The notes under the pieces were generated by a model. That model ran no database searches and was not told the DNA's origin. It saw only the letters and a program-made list of their open reading frames with translations. The position numbers were made by a program, and so were the translations under genes. Below, one piece after another: positions 1 to 9,230 of a stretch of DNA of 64,000 nt (position 1 is its first letter; every line of letters begins with the position of its first letter). This stretch comes from Bradyrhizobium sp. JYMT SZCCT0180 (lineage in GTDB: Bacteria; Pseudomonadota; Alphaproteobacteria; Rhizobiales; Xanthobacteraceae): positions 1 to 64,000 of the forward strand of contig NZ_JAFCLZ010000017.1 in NCBI RefSeq assembly GCF_018130165.1. The letters run 5' to 3'.

Positions 1-310
1 ACCCGGCCTTCCCTGCGCAATGGCTTTACGGCTTATGCCGTGATCTCCCCGGAGACGAGTTCTTGGTTGACTCCGTCGCTGCCGGTTCAGCTCGCGCTTC
101 TCCGACAGCTTGACGCCGGCAACGGGCGCCAGGACCACACGGTTTTGCCGTACGCTTATCCACGCCGTCGTCAGGCGTGAACCAGCGTCCACCGCAACCC
201 GTCCAACGTCCGTGACGACGGCCGACGCCCTTCTGACCAGGACGGGATGGGCAGATATATGCACCTGATTGTCGTTCTGGTAAACAGAAATATTTTTTAA
301 TTTGGGGCTT
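1..310. repeat. Degenerate intergenic repeat, no credible gene
   Basis: The stretch contains short dyads such as ggctttacggcttatgccg near position 20. It carries an open frame on the minus strand whose product is rich in Arg, Gly and Pro and has no domain logic. From memory it resembles a dispersed non-coding repeat of Bradyrhizobium genomes. The AT-rich patch at 290-305 marks the end of the unit. I see no gene here. Assignment to a named repeat family is recollection, not shown by this window. Confidence 0.4.
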
Positions 311-406
311 GACGCGAATTCCGTAAATCGGAATTGATTTGCCCGTCGGGTTGATTTGTCGCAGGGCGGTTGCGAGATTGCGCTTGTGTGAGAGGCGACG
401 CAGACC

Positions 407-440
407 GTAGGGCGGATTGAGCCGAAGGCGTAATCCGCCG
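407..440 (+). repeat. REP palindrome, copy 1 (left end of REP/RAYT unit)
   Basis: A palindrome-like unit with arms around ggcggatt and aatccgcc and the centre gagccgaaggcg. The same unit recurs inverted at 805-838 and again as a pair at 2571-2742. It forms the left border of the truncated REP-associated transposase at 464-772. Confidence 0.75.
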
Positions 441-463
441 ATCAGAGCCACCAAACCACACGA

Positions 464-772
464 TCACAGTCGTTCGCTGAGCCGCTCCTCTTTCGGAAGC
501 GCTCGCGCGAACCGCGTCTTGATCAGGCGCCAGCGCGTGGAGAAATCATGATCGCCCGGCGGCAGTTGCCAGATCGCATGCAGATGATCAGGCAGCACGA
601 CAAAGGCGTCGATCGTGAAGGGATGGTCGCGGCGGGTGATGGCGACGGCCTCGCGCAGGATCGCGACATGATCGACGAGCACGGTTTTCCGCCGCTCCAG
701 CAGGTTGACGGTGAAGAACCAGCAGCCGCCCGGAATGAAGGCGCGACGATAATTCGGTATGGGAAGCAGCAT
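464..772 (-). pseudogene. Truncated REP-associated tyrosine transposase (RAYT)
   Basis: The 102-residue product starts MLLPIPNYRRAFIPGG and carries the HUH motif as LPDHLHAIWQLPPGD around residues 60-75, typical of the Y1 (TnpA_REP, COG1943) single-strand transposases that mobilise REP palindromes. Intact family members run about 150-180 residues and end with a segment near DYIHYNPVKHG that holds the catalytic tyrosine. Here a stop follows SERL, so that segment is absent and the enzyme should be inactive. The frame ends about 25 bp before the REP at 407-440, and an inverted REP lies upstream at 805-838, so this is a decayed REP/RAYT unit. Family assignment is strong; lack of activity is inferred from the missing tyrosine. 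Confidence 0.85.
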
Positions 773-804
773 AGCACATGCTATAGTTGTGGCACGGCCA
801 AGAT

Positions 805-838
805 GGCGGATTACGCCTTCGGCTCCAATCCACCCTAC
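805..838 (-). repeat. REP palindrome, copy 2 (inverted)
   Basis: An inverted copy of the 407-440 element, seen as ggcggattacgccttcggct followed by a ccaccctac arm. It ends 24 bp before the likely start codon of the LysE gene, so it also lies in that gene's 5' leader. Confidence 0.75.
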
Positions 839-862
839 GCGCTTTCATGGTATCCAACTTCT

Positions 863-1513
863 ATGTTCAACTTTCACTTGCTGCTCGCCTTCACTCTTGC
901 ATCGCTGGTGCTGAACATCACTCCAGGTCCCGACATGATGTTGACGCTCACACGCGGCATGACCCAAGGCTTTAGAGCTGCCTTCATGAGCGTCTTGGGG
1001 ACGTTCTTCGCCGGCTTCATCCAAATTCCGGTTGTCGTTCTGGGTCTCGCCGAAATTTTCCGGCATTCACCGGAACTGTTCTCCGCCGTGAGGTTGGTCG
1101 GCGCAGCCTACCTAGCCTACCTTGGCATCCGCGCTTTATGGCGCAGCATCCGCCTCGACCAGCATACGATGCGGGCGGCGCTGACAGGCGCACACCGAGC
1201 CGCCTTCATACAGGGCTTCACGACAAACCTTCTCAACCCGAAGGTTTTCCTGTTTATGACGGCGTTCCTGCCCCAATTCACTGATCCCGCTGTTGGTCCG
1301 GTCTGGCAACAATTATTCATTCTTGCAGTAGTCTCGAAGGCACTTGGCTTTGTCGTCTATGTCGGCTTCGCCGCTGGTGCTTCCAGCATTGGCGGGTGGC
1401 TTGCCCGCAATGCGTGGTTTGCCAAGCTGCAAGAAGGTATTCTTGGCGCTGTTATGTTGATGATTGCCGGATTTCTTTTCCTTGATCGTAGCGGCCCTGC
1501 GACCGCGCGCTAG
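863..1513 (+). CDS. LysE/RhtB-family amino-acid exporter
   Basis: A 216-residue inner-membrane protein of the LysE/RhtB translocator family, which exports amino acids or related metabolites. The signature NITPGPDMMLTLTRG lies at about residues 19-33, followed by hydrophobic segments, FTTNLLNPKVFLFMTAFLPQF in the middle and a final helix near the C-terminus, giving about six membrane spans. The frame is open further upstream, but that part runs through the REP and the antisense transposase, so I start at the ATG giving MFNFHLLLAF, the usual family N-terminus and length. The gene is monocistronic and followed by an IS630 remnant. The substrate cannot be told from sequence. Confidence 0.85.
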   Translation: MFNFHLLLAFTLASLVLNITPGPDMMLTLTRGMTQGFRAAFMSVLGTFFAGFIQIPVVVLGLAEIFRHSPELFSAVRLVGAAYLAYLGIRALWRSIRLDQHTMRAALTGAHRAAFIQGFTTNLLNPKVFLFMTAFLPQFTDPAVGPVWQQLFILAVVSKALGFVVYVGFAAGASSIGGWLARNAWFAKLQEGILGAVMLMIAGFLFLDRSGPATAR

Positions 1514-1530
1514 TGTTCTGTCCCGGAAAT

Positions 1531-1640
1531 TCACTGACAAAGTCGTGCGAATTTTTGGAGAATGGAGTCAGCAGTAGCGGTCCACATGAAGGGCTCTGAA
1601 TTTGCGTTGTGAGTGCGAATGTAGCGGTCGGTGACTCCGT
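1531..1640 (-). mobile_element. IS630-type transposase C-terminal remnant
   Basis: The minus strand encodes RYIRTHNANSEPFMWTATAD, then SILQKFARLCQ and a stop. This matches the C-terminal tail of IS630-family DDE transposases, usually of the form YI..HN..PKPF.WT..AD.IL. Upstream the frame dissolves into unrelated sequence inside the TPR gene, so only about 35 codons remain. The bases between the LysE stop codon and this fragment (tgttctgtcccggaaattca) may be the old element terminus. The catalytic domain is absent, so the remnant cannot move itself. Confidence 0.65.
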
Positions 1641-1660
1641 TTGATGTAATGGGAAGTTGC

Positions 1661-2536
1661 ATGCTTCGCTGGGAAGGCCTGCAAAAATCCGTAGCAAGAT
1701 ACGCTGCAACAGCGGCGATGATGTTGATTTGCAGTGGCTCTCCGGGCGAGAGCGGTTCGAAAGTTCGCGCGGAGGCCGAACGGGCAGAGCGGGTCGGCGC
1801 CCATGACCGCGCAATTGAACTATATTCGACGGCATTCGGCGATGCCTCGATCTCCAATGCAGAACGTCGCGATATCCTCAAGCGAAGAGCGCGCCTGAAT
1901 GAGCGCATCAATCAGATAGATCGTGCTCTCGGTGATTGGTCTGGTGCGATCAGTATCGAGCCCGTTGATCCTGTCCTCTACGCTTCGCGCGGCTTTCTCT
2001 TTTTGAGACTGCGTCGATATGACGATGCCCTGGCCGATTTTGCAAAGGGCACTGCGCTCGACGAAAAATCGGCAACGTACGCGTATGGCACGGGCCGCGT
2101 ACACTCTGATCGCCAGCATTATGCCGAGGCGATCAGCTCCTACACGAAAGCGATCACGCTCGATGGGAATCATGCGACTGCCTATCTCTGGCGTGGTAAA
2201 GCTTATATTGCGCAGCACAGTTATCGCGATGCCCGATTGGATTTCGAGCGCGTGCTTGCGCTAAATCATCAGTTGCTTCCGAGCCAGCAGGGCAGGTTTT
2301 ATCTTGGGTTGGGTTTTGTGAGGATGAAAACTAATGAATTTGCGCTTGCCCTAACCGATCTGGATAAGGGACTGGGGATTCTGCCCAACAACCTCAACGG
2401 TCTGCGTGCGCGCGCGTTCGTACTTGAGACTCTTGGCGACCGGAAGCGTGCGCTGAAAGATTACGACCGCATATTGGATTTAAAAGCAGACGATAGCTGG
2501 GCGTTGGAGCGACGCAGTCAGCTGCAGGTCCGCTAA
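1661..2536 (+). CDS. Exported or membrane-anchored TPR-repeat protein
   Basis: The product has 291 residues from this ATG; in-frame starts at 1631 (GTG) and 1649 (ATG) are possible but overlap the IS630 remnant. A hydrophobic stretch YAATAAMMLICSGS near residues 14-27 suggests a signal peptide or anchor, though the Cys is not in a clean lipobox. The rest is tetratricopeptide repeats, recognisable by units such as YDDALADFAKGTALD, YAEAISSYTKAITLDGNHA and RALKDYDRILDLKADD at about 34-residue spacing. TPR proteins are protein-interaction scaffolds; the partner is unknown. No functional neighbour is present. Confidence 0.75.
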   Translation: MLRWEGLQKSVARYAATAAMMLICSGSPGESGSKVRAEAERAERVGAHDRAIELYSTAFGDASISNAERRDILKRRARLNERINQIDRALGDWSGAISIEPVDPVLYASRGFLFLRLRRYDDALADFAKGTALDEKSATYAYGTGRVHSDRQHYAEAISSYTKAITLDGNHATAYLWRGKAYIAQHSYRDARLDFERVLALNHQLLPSQQGRFYLGLGFVRMKTNEFALALTDLDKGLGILPNNLNGLRARAFVLETLGDRKRALKDYDRILDLKADDSWALERRSQLQVR

Positions 2537-2570
2537 ACGCTCATCCGCACCAAGATTTTCGAACAAGCCC

Positions 2571-2742
2571 GTAGAGCGGATTGAGCCAAAGGCGTAATCC
2601 GCCGCACCGGTTACATCACCAACGGGGTCAGTGCTACCCTGCACCCCATATCGAATGATGTTCGCGGGCGAACAGCGATGGCCCGGGATGCTTGCCTAAA
2701 ATGACGGAGTACGCCCTTCGGCTCCAATCCGCCCATCTACGG
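2571..2742. repeat. Inverted pair of REP palindromes
   Basis: Two copies of the 407-440 REP face each other: one at about 2571-2604 (gtagagcggattgagccaaa) and an inverted, more diverged one at about 2703-2742. The arrangement is like a BIME but has no transposase between the copies. It lies in the 570-bp gap between the TPR gene and sciP, which also holds the hairpin repeat at 2786-2868. I found no gene in that gap; the open frame across 2692-3051 is built from repeats. Confidence 0.65.
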
Positions 2743-2785
2743 ACTAGCGCCTCCGGCGACGTTCCGTTTTTCGCATCGCTCGGCC

Positions 2786-2868
2786 GTCATTGCGAGGAGC
2801 GAAGCGACGAAGCAATCCATTCCTCGGCTGGGTGCGCCATGGATTGCTTCGCTTTGCTCGCAATGACG
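2786..2868. repeat. Hairpin repeat, family A (gtcattgcgag...ctcgcaatgac)
   Basis: Long inverted repeat with arms gtcattgcgaggagcgaagc and cttcgctttgctcgcaatga. Two further copies lie at 8705-8781 and 33613-33693. All three are intergenic or gene-terminal and would fold into long hairpins as RNA or single-stranded DNA. Confidence 0.85.
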
Positions 2869-3108
2869 CGGAGAGGCCGATACCTAATCAGGCTGTCACT
2901 CCGAGGCTCGCGTAGGCCCGTCGGGTGGATTGGAGCCCACTGGTCCGCCTACGCTCCTCCGTCACACCGTCCTGCCCTACCCGCCCCGCCCCCAGTTCCA
3001 GCCATTTCCAACGAGATTCGTATTGAACCCTTGGGCTTAGGCAAATTTTAAGTCGCACGGCGTAGGTTATCAGGGTGAGTTCAGTGGTTGAGAGTTTGTG
3101 AGTACGCC

Positions 3109-3384
3109 ATGACAGAACCCCATCGCCCGAGGGTAAAATACGTCATCGGGCCTGACGGAAGTCCATTAACAATTGCGGACCTGCCCGCGCCCGGCACCAA
3201 GCGGTGGGTGATCCGCCGCAAGGCCGAAGTCGTTGCCGCGGTTCGCGGCGGCCTGCTCTCCCTCGAGGAGGCCTGCAGCCGCTACACGCTGACGGTGGAC
3301 GAGTTCCTGTCCTGGCAGTTCTCCATCGACCAGCATGGCCTTGCAGGCTTGCGGACCACCCGCATCCAGCAATACCGGCAATAA
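3109..3384 (+). CDS. sciP: SciP, inhibitor of CtrA (DUF1153)
   Basis: A 91-residue DNA-binding protein of the DUF1153/SciP family. The ATG giving MTEPHRPRVKYVIGPDG is chosen because family members start this way; an upstream TTG would add seven residues. The body VIRRKAEVVAAVRGGLLSLE and ACSRYTLTVDEFLSWQ forms the helix-turn-helix. In Caulobacter SciP binds CtrA at promoters and blocks its activation during G1, so it shapes cell-cycle and flagellar transcription. It lies directly upstream of the fliF operon, as I recall for Caulobacter. A strong terminator follows at 3414-3443, so it is transcribed separately from fliF. Confidence 0.92.
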   Translation: MTEPHRPRVKYVIGPDGSPLTIADLPAPGTKRWVIRRKAEVVAAVRGGLLSLEEACSRYTLTVDEFLSWQFSIDQHGLAGLRTTRIQQYRQ

Positions 3385-3413
3385 ACGCTCCAAACCGGAA
3401 GATTTGATGAAAA

Positions 3414-3443
3414 CCGGCTTCGTTTTGCGAAGCTGGTTTTTTT
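3414..3443 (+). terminator. Rho-independent terminator of sciP
   Basis: A 9-bp stem ccggcttcg / cgaagctgg (one G-T pair) closes a 5-base loop and is followed by seven T residues. It begins about 30 bp after the sciP stop codon and isolates sciP from fliF. Confidence 0.85.
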
Positions 3444-3466
3444 CATGCCCAAACTTCTTCACCGGT

Positions 3467-3515
3467 TTTAACGGTCGTTAACCATATGGAAACCATCCCC
3501 TAGGCAATAATTGCC
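3467..3515 (+). promoter_or_regulatory. Candidate CtrA site and palindrome upstream of fliF
   Basis: The segment 3467-3485 reads tttaacggtcgttaaccat. The consensus CtrA site is TTAA-N7-TTAA; here the right half-site is perfect (gttaaccat) and the left is TTTA at seven-base spacing, or TTAA at six. Downstream, 3503-3515 is the perfect dyad ggcaat-a-attgcc. Both lie within 100 bp of fliF and just after the sciP terminator. CtrA control of the early flagellar operon is established in Caulobacter; its use here is inference. Confidence 0.5.
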
Positions 3516-3563
3516 CAGTCGGTCCCCGGGTACGAATCTGGGCCGAACCCCTGGGGGCGGTTG

Positions 3564-5186
3564 GTGCAAAGTCTCGTTGCTTTCCTGAAAGGCCTGGGCG
3601 CGTCGCGGCTGATGGCGATGGTCGCCGTGACCGCCGCCCTGATTGGCTTCTTCGCGTTCGTCATCATGCGCGTCACGACGCCGCAGATGACCACCCTCTT
3701 CACCGACCTTTCGGCGGAAGACTCCTCCAGCATCATCAAGGACCTGGAGCGCCAGGCGATCCCCTTCGAAATGCGCAACGAAGGCGCCGTGATCATGGTG
3801 CCGAAGGACAAGGTGACGCGGCTGCGGATGAAGCTGGCCGAAGGCGGCCTGCCCAAGGGCGGCGGCGTCGGTTACGAGATCTTCGACAAATCGGACGCGC
3901 TCGGCACCACCAGCTTCGTCCAGAACATCAATCATCTGCGCGCGCTGGAGGGCGAACTCTCCCGCACCATCCGCGCCATCGACCGCATTCAGGCCGCCCG
4001 CGTCCATCTGGTGCTGCCGGAACGGCCGCTGTTCTCCCGCGAAATCCCGGAGCCGTCGGCGTCCATCGTGGTGCGGGTGCGCGGCAGCCTCGAGCCCCAG
4101 CAGATCCGCGCCATCCGCCACGTGGTCGCTTCCGCCGTCAACGGCCTGAAGCCGCAGCGGGTGTCGATCGTCGACGAGGGCGGCCGGCTGCTCGCCGACG
4201 GCGCCAGCAGCAATCCCGAGGGCGCCAGCGGCGACGAGCGCCGCACCGCCTTCGAGAAGCGGATGCGCAACGAGGTCGAGGCGATCGTCTCCTCGGTGGT
4301 CGGCCAGGGCCGCGCCCGCGTCCAGCTCACCGCCGATTTCGACTACAACAAGGTCACCCAGACCTCGGACAAGTTCGATCCCGAAGGCCGGGTGCTGCGC
4401 TCCAGCCAGTCCCGCGAGGAATCCTCGGCGACCGCCGGCGACACCGGCCAGGTCACGGTCAACAACGAACTGCCCGGCAACCAGACCAATGCCGGCGTCG
4501 CGGCGCGCGACCAGAGCAAGAAGAGCGAAGAAACCAACAATTACGAGATTTCCCGCGTCACCAAGACCGAAGTCACCGAGGCTGGCCGGGTCAACAAGAT
4601 CTCGGTCGCGGTGCTGGTCGACGGCGCCTACACCAAGAACGAAAAAGGCGAGATGGTCTATTCCGATCGCAGCAAGGAAATGCTCGACCGCATCGCCACG
4701 CTGGTTCGCTCGGCGATCGGCTTCGACCAGAAGCGCGGCGACCAGGTCGAGGTCGTGAACCTGCGCTTTGCCGAAGCCCCGTCGGTGCCCCCGGTCGCCG
4801 AGCCGACCGGCCTGCTCGGCATGTTCCAGTTCACCAAGGATGACGTCATGTACGTCATCGAGCTTGGCGTCATGATGCTGCTCGGCCTCGTCGTGCTGTT
4901 CATGGTGATCCGCCCGCTGGTCAAGCGCATCCTGGCCGCCGAAGCCGTTCCCGCGCTGGCCGGCGGCGCCGCTCTGCCGGCGCTGGCCGACGGCACCGCC
5001 GAAGGCGCGCCCGGCCAGGCGCTGATTCCCGCCGGCGGCGCCGCCGCGCTGATCGACGTCGCCCAGGTTCAGGGCCAGGTCCACGCCCAGGCCGTGCACC
5101 GGGTCGGTGAACTCGCCGAACGAAATCCGAACGAGACCGCCTCCATTGTTCGTCAATGGCTGAGCGAAGGCGCTGAAGCGAGCTGA
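3564..5186 (+). CDS. fliF: Flagellar MS-ring protein FliF
   Basis: The 540-residue product forms the membrane ring on which the flagellar basal body is built. It has an N-terminal membrane span (LMAMVAVTAALIGFFAFVIM, about residues 16-35), two ring-building motifs in the periplasmic part including the YscJ/FliF-like region with ELSRTIRAID and ARVHLVLPERPLFSRE, a variable linker, a second span (YVIELGVMMLLGLVVLFMVI) and a cytoplasmic tail ending NETASIVRQWLSEGAEAS that binds FliG. I take GTG at 3564, giving MQSLVAFLKGLG, preceded by a G-rich ribosome-binding region; TTG at 3561 is the alternative. It is the first gene of fliF-fliG-fliH-fliN-flbD and ends one base before fliG. Confidence 0.95.
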   Translation: MQSLVAFLKGLGASRLMAMVAVTAALIGFFAFVIMRVTTPQMTTLFTDLSAEDSSSIIKDLERQAIPFEMRNEGAVIMVPKDKVTRLRMKLAEGGLPKGGGVGYEIFDKSDALGTTSFVQNINHLRALEGELSRTIRAIDRIQAARVHLVLPERPLFSREIPEPSASIVVRVRGSLEPQQIRAIRHVVASAVNGLKPQRVSIVDEGGRLLADGASSNPEGASGDERRTAFEKRMRNEVEAIVSSVVGQGRARVQLTADFDYNKVTQTSDKFDPEGRVLRSSQSREESSATAGDTGQVTVNNELPGNQTNAGVAARDQSKKSEETNNYEISRVTKTEVTEAGRVNKISVAVLVDGAYTKNEKGEMVYSDRSKEMLDRIATLVRSAIGFDQKRGDQVEVVNLRFAEAPSVPPVAEPTGLLGMFQFTKDDVMYVIELGVMMLLGLVVLFMVIRPLVKRILAAEAVPALAGGAALPALADGTAEGAPGQALIPAGGAAALIDVAQVQGQVHAQAVHRVGELAERNPNETASIVRQWLSEGAEAS

Positions 5187-5187
5187 C

Positions 5188-6270
5188 ATGGCTGTACCTC
5201 AAACCACAAACGCCACCGATATCACCACCGTCATCTCGGCGCTGGCGAGCCGTCAGGCCTCGCGGCCGAAGGGCGAGAAGTTGAGCGGGCCGAAGCGCGC
5301 CGCGATCCTGATGCTGGCGCTGGGCGAACAATATGGCGGCAAGGTCTGGGCGCTGCTCGACGACGACGAGGTGCGCGAATTGTCGATCCACATGTCGACG
5401 CTCGGCACCGTCGAGGCCGACGTGGTCGAGGACCTGCTGCTGGAATTCGTCTCGCGGATGTCGGCCTCCGGCGCCCTGATGGGCACCTTCGACGCCACCG
5501 AACGGCTGCTGCAGCAATATCTGCCGACCGAGCGCGTCAGTGGCATCATGGACGAAATCCGCGGCCCCGCCGGCCGCAACATGTGGGAGAAACTCTCCAA
5601 CGTGCAGGAAGAGGTGCTCGCCAACTACCTCAAGAACGAGTACCCGCAGACCATCGCCGTGGTGCTGTCGAAGCTGAAGCCGGAGCACGCCGCCCGCGTG
5701 CTGGCGATCCTGCCCGAGGATCTCGCACTCGACGTGGTCGGGCGCATGCTGAAGATGGAAGCGGTGCAGAAGGAAGTCATCGAGCGCGTCGAGCAGACGC
5801 TGCGGACCGAGTTCATGTCGAACCTGTCGCAGACCCGCCGCCGCGACGCCCACGAGGTGATGGCCGAAATCTTCAACAATTTCGACCGCCAGACCGAAAC
5901 CCGCTTCATCACCTCGCTGGAAGAGGAAAACCGCGAATCCGCCGAGCGCATCAAGGCGCTGATGTTCACCTTCGACGATTTGATCAAGCTCGACTCCGCC
6001 TCGGCGCAGACGCTGATGCGCAACATCGACAAGGACAAGCTCGGCATTGCGCTGAAGAGCGCCAATGAGGAGGTCCGCAGCTTCTTCCTCGGCAACATGT
6101 CGTCCCGCGCCGGCAAGATGCTGCTCGACGACATGGCCGCGATGGGACCGGTGCGGCTGCGCGACGTCGACGAGGCGCAGGCGCTGCTCGTCAACCTCGC
6201 CAAGGACATGGCCGCCAAGGGTGAAATCACCTTGACCAAGAACCGCGCCGACGACGAGCTGGTGTACTGA
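5188..6270 (+). CDS. fliG: Flagellar motor switch protein FliG
   Basis: A 360-residue rotor protein that couples stator torque to the MS ring and sets rotation direction. The N-terminal domain (KLSGPKRAAILMLALGEQYG) binds FliF, the middle domain carries NEYPQTIAVVLSKLKPEHAA, and the C-terminal domain has the charged torque helix seen as FFLGNMSSRAGKMLLDDMAA. The length is slightly above the usual 330-350 because of an N-terminal extension of about 25 residues. The start lies one base after the fliF stop and the stop overlaps the fliH start (ATGA), so the genes are translationally coupled. Confidence 0.96.
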   Translation: MAVPQTTNATDITTVISALASRQASRPKGEKLSGPKRAAILMLALGEQYGGKVWALLDDDEVRELSIHMSTLGTVEADVVEDLLLEFVSRMSASGALMGTFDATERLLQQYLPTERVSGIMDEIRGPAGRNMWEKLSNVQEEVLANYLKNEYPQTIAVVLSKLKPEHAARVLAILPEDLALDVVGRMLKMEAVQKEVIERVEQTLRTEFMSNLSQTRRRDAHEVMAEIFNNFDRQTETRFITSLEEENRESAERIKALMFTFDDLIKLDSASAQTLMRNIDKDKLGIALKSANEEVRSFFLGNMSSRAGKMLLDDMAAMGPVRLRDVDEAQALLVNLAKDMAAKGEITLTKNRADDELVY

Positions 6271-6899
6271 TGGCCGCGCCCGCAAAATTCCTGTTCGACA
6301 TGGACTTCGGCGCGCCGGACAAGACGCGCGAGCGCCCCGCCACGCCGGCCGAGATCGCGCAGAAGATCGCCTCGGCGGAGGCCCGCGCCTATCGCGACGG
6401 CTACGAGGCCGCGCAGCGCGAGGCCAAGGCGGAAAGCGACCGCCGCGCCGCGCTGGCGCTGGAGGAGATCGGCATCGCGATCAAGGGCATCGCCTCGCGA
6501 TTTGGCGGCATCGAAGCGCGGATGGAGACCGAGGCGGTCGACGTCGCGGTCGCGGTGGCCCGCAAGCTGTGCGGCGAACTGATCGCCGCCGAGCCGCTCG
6601 GCGAGATCACGGCACTGGTGGGCGATTGCTTCTCGCATCTGGTCGCGACGCCGCACCTCATGGTCCGCATCAACGATTCCCTTTATGAGGCGGCGCGCGT
6701 GCAGATCGAGCGGCAGGCCACGCAGAGCGGCTTCGAGGGCCGGCTGGTGATCCTGGCCGAACCGGGGATTGCAACCGGCGACTGCCGGATCGAATGGGCC
6801 GACGGCGGCGTGGTGCTGGAGCGCGCCGCCATCGAAGCCAAGATCAACGAACTTGTCGGGCGCTACATGGCGTCCCGCGATCAGGCCGGAAGGCCATGA
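6270..6899 (+). CDS. fliH: FliH/FlbE-like flagellar export ATPase regulator
   Basis: A 209-residue protein in the position that Caulobacter fills with flbE, the FliH equivalent. FliH regulates the export ATPase FliI and docks it at the C-ring through FliN. The N-terminal part has repeated Ala/Glu helical segments (EIAQKIASAEARAYRDGYEA), and the C-terminal half resembles the FliH/HrpE domain with VAVAVARKLCGELIAAEPLG and GDCRIEWADGGVVLERAAIE. The start overlaps the fliG stop. Assignment rests on both the GDCRIEW-type C-terminus and the operon position; sequence similarity in this family is weak. Confidence 0.85.
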   Translation: MAAPAKFLFDMDFGAPDKTRERPATPAEIAQKIASAEARAYRDGYEAAQREAKAESDRRAALALEEIGIAIKGIASRFGGIEARMETEAVDVAVAVARKLCGELIAAEPLGEITALVGDCFSHLVATPHLMVRINDSLYEAARVQIERQATQSGFEGRLVILAEPGIATGDCRIEWADGGVVLERAAIEAKINELVGRYMASRDQAGRP

Positions 6900-6909
6900 G
6901 GACTGAACC

Positions 6910-7260
6910 ATGAGCGACACCGACACACAGGTCCCGCTGCAAGACCTCAACGCGTCAGCCGCGGAGCCCGCGGACGATCTGGCCTACAATGAAGACGAAC
7001 AGGCCTCGCGCATCGCGGCCGACCTGGAGGCCGTGTTCGACGTGCCGGTGCAGGTCTCGGCGGTGCTCGGCCGCTCCAAGATGGACGTCGGCGAGCTGCT
7101 CAAGCTCGGCCCCGGCACCGTGCTCGAACTCGACCGCCGCGTCGGTGAAGCGATCGACATCTACGTCAACAACCGGCTGGTGGCGCGCGGCGAAGTGGTG
7201 CTGGTGGAAGACAAGCTCGGCGTCACCATGACGGAAATCATCAAGGCGGAACGCAACTAA
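6910..7260 (+). CDS. fliN: Flagellar motor switch protein FliN
   Basis: A 116-residue C-ring protein. A variable acidic N-terminus of about 40 residues is followed by the SpoA/surface-presentation domain: VPVQVSAVLGRSKMDVGELL, then LGPGTVLELDR, VNNRLVARGEVVLVEDKLGV and TEII. FliN with FliM makes the bottom of the switch complex and receives FliH-FliI. It lies 10 bp after fliH and 45 bp before flbD in the same operon. Confidence 0.95.
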   Translation: MSDTDTQVPLQDLNASAAEPADDLAYNEDEQASRIAADLEAVFDVPVQVSAVLGRSKMDVGELLKLGPGTVLELDRRVGEAIDIYVNNRLVARGEVVLVEDKLGVTMTEIIKAERN

Positions 7261-7305
7261 ACAACGGCACGCGCACAAGCTGCGCGAACAGACGAACAGG
7301 AGACT

Positions 7306-8688
<1,383 letters not shown>

Positions 8689-8704
8689 GCGAAGCGCACT
8701 CACC

Positions 8705-8781
8705 GTCATTGCGAGCGAAGCGAAGCAATCGATCTATCCGGTTTGCCGAAATATGGATTGCTTCGCTACGCTCGCAATGAC
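8705..8781. repeat. Hairpin repeat, family A, copy 2
   Basis: Arms gtcattgcgagcgaagcgaa and ttcgctacgctcgcaatgac around a centre of about 36 bp. It lies between flbD and the convergent small membrane-protein gene, whose last codons and stop are inside the right arm. Confidence 0.85.
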
Positions 8782-8957
8782 GTCAGAACAACCGGGTCCC
8801 GCTCCGAATAACTCGGTGCGTCCGGCTTGCGGAAGATGTGGATGGGATCGCCGGGCTGCAGATCGCGGCCGGTGAAGACCGCATAGGCGTAAAGCGCGAG
8901 ATAGCCGATCGCAAGCGCGCCGACGCCGTAGAAAGCCCAGGTCGCGATACGTTTCAT
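8766..8957 (-). CDS. Small single-span membrane protein
   Basis: The 63-residue product begins MKRIATWAFYGVGALAIGYL and has one membrane helix (about residues 6-26), then a short polar tail with RDLQPGDPIHIFRKPDAPSY. A longer reading would add 18 residues with no support. The final residues and stop (VLTSLRA then TAG) are read from the right arm of the family A hairpin repeat, so the original C-terminus was probably replaced when the repeat arrived. Convergent with flbD. Function unknown. Confidence 0.6.
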   Translation of the reverse strand: MKRIATWAFYGVGALAIGYLALYAYAVFTGRDLQPGDPIHIFRKPDAPSYSERDPVVLTSLRA

Positions 8958-9230
8958 CGGATCACCACACTGCATTGGGCGGGGCGCGCGACGCCGCGCC
9001 GGAGAAACCACCGCAGCGACAAAACAGTTTCAAGAAGCCTGCGTTCCAAGGCGCGCGCTCATTCCTTAAGCATCGGAAGTGAGCGTTTTAGTCCGTGCGC
9101 CCGCTGAACGCCACGGCAACAAACACCCTTCGCGCCCCGTCACCGGATTTTCACATTTCCCGAACCGTGATTCCATTTGCCTCACTCAACCTTTTGTTGC
9201 TAGGATTTATCAAACAACGGGAGAGCGATT

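Noticed and set aside
26..454. 142-residue minus-strand open frame in the leftmost repeat
   Set aside because: Composition is Arg/Gly/Pro-rich and non-protein-like, and it overlaps a REP element and a dispersed repeat.
548..862. Upstream extension of the LysE frame by 105 codons
   Set aside because: It overlaps the transposase on the other strand and a REP; the family N-terminus begins at the ATG at 863.
2692..3051. 119-residue plus-strand open frame
   Set aside because: It is translated from REP and family A hairpin sequence and shows no conserved protein pattern.
3503..3515. Sigma-54 promoter for fliF
   Set aside because: ggcaataattgc resembles GG-GC elements but the spacing is eight bases rather than the ten that sigma-54 needs; kept only as a dyad.
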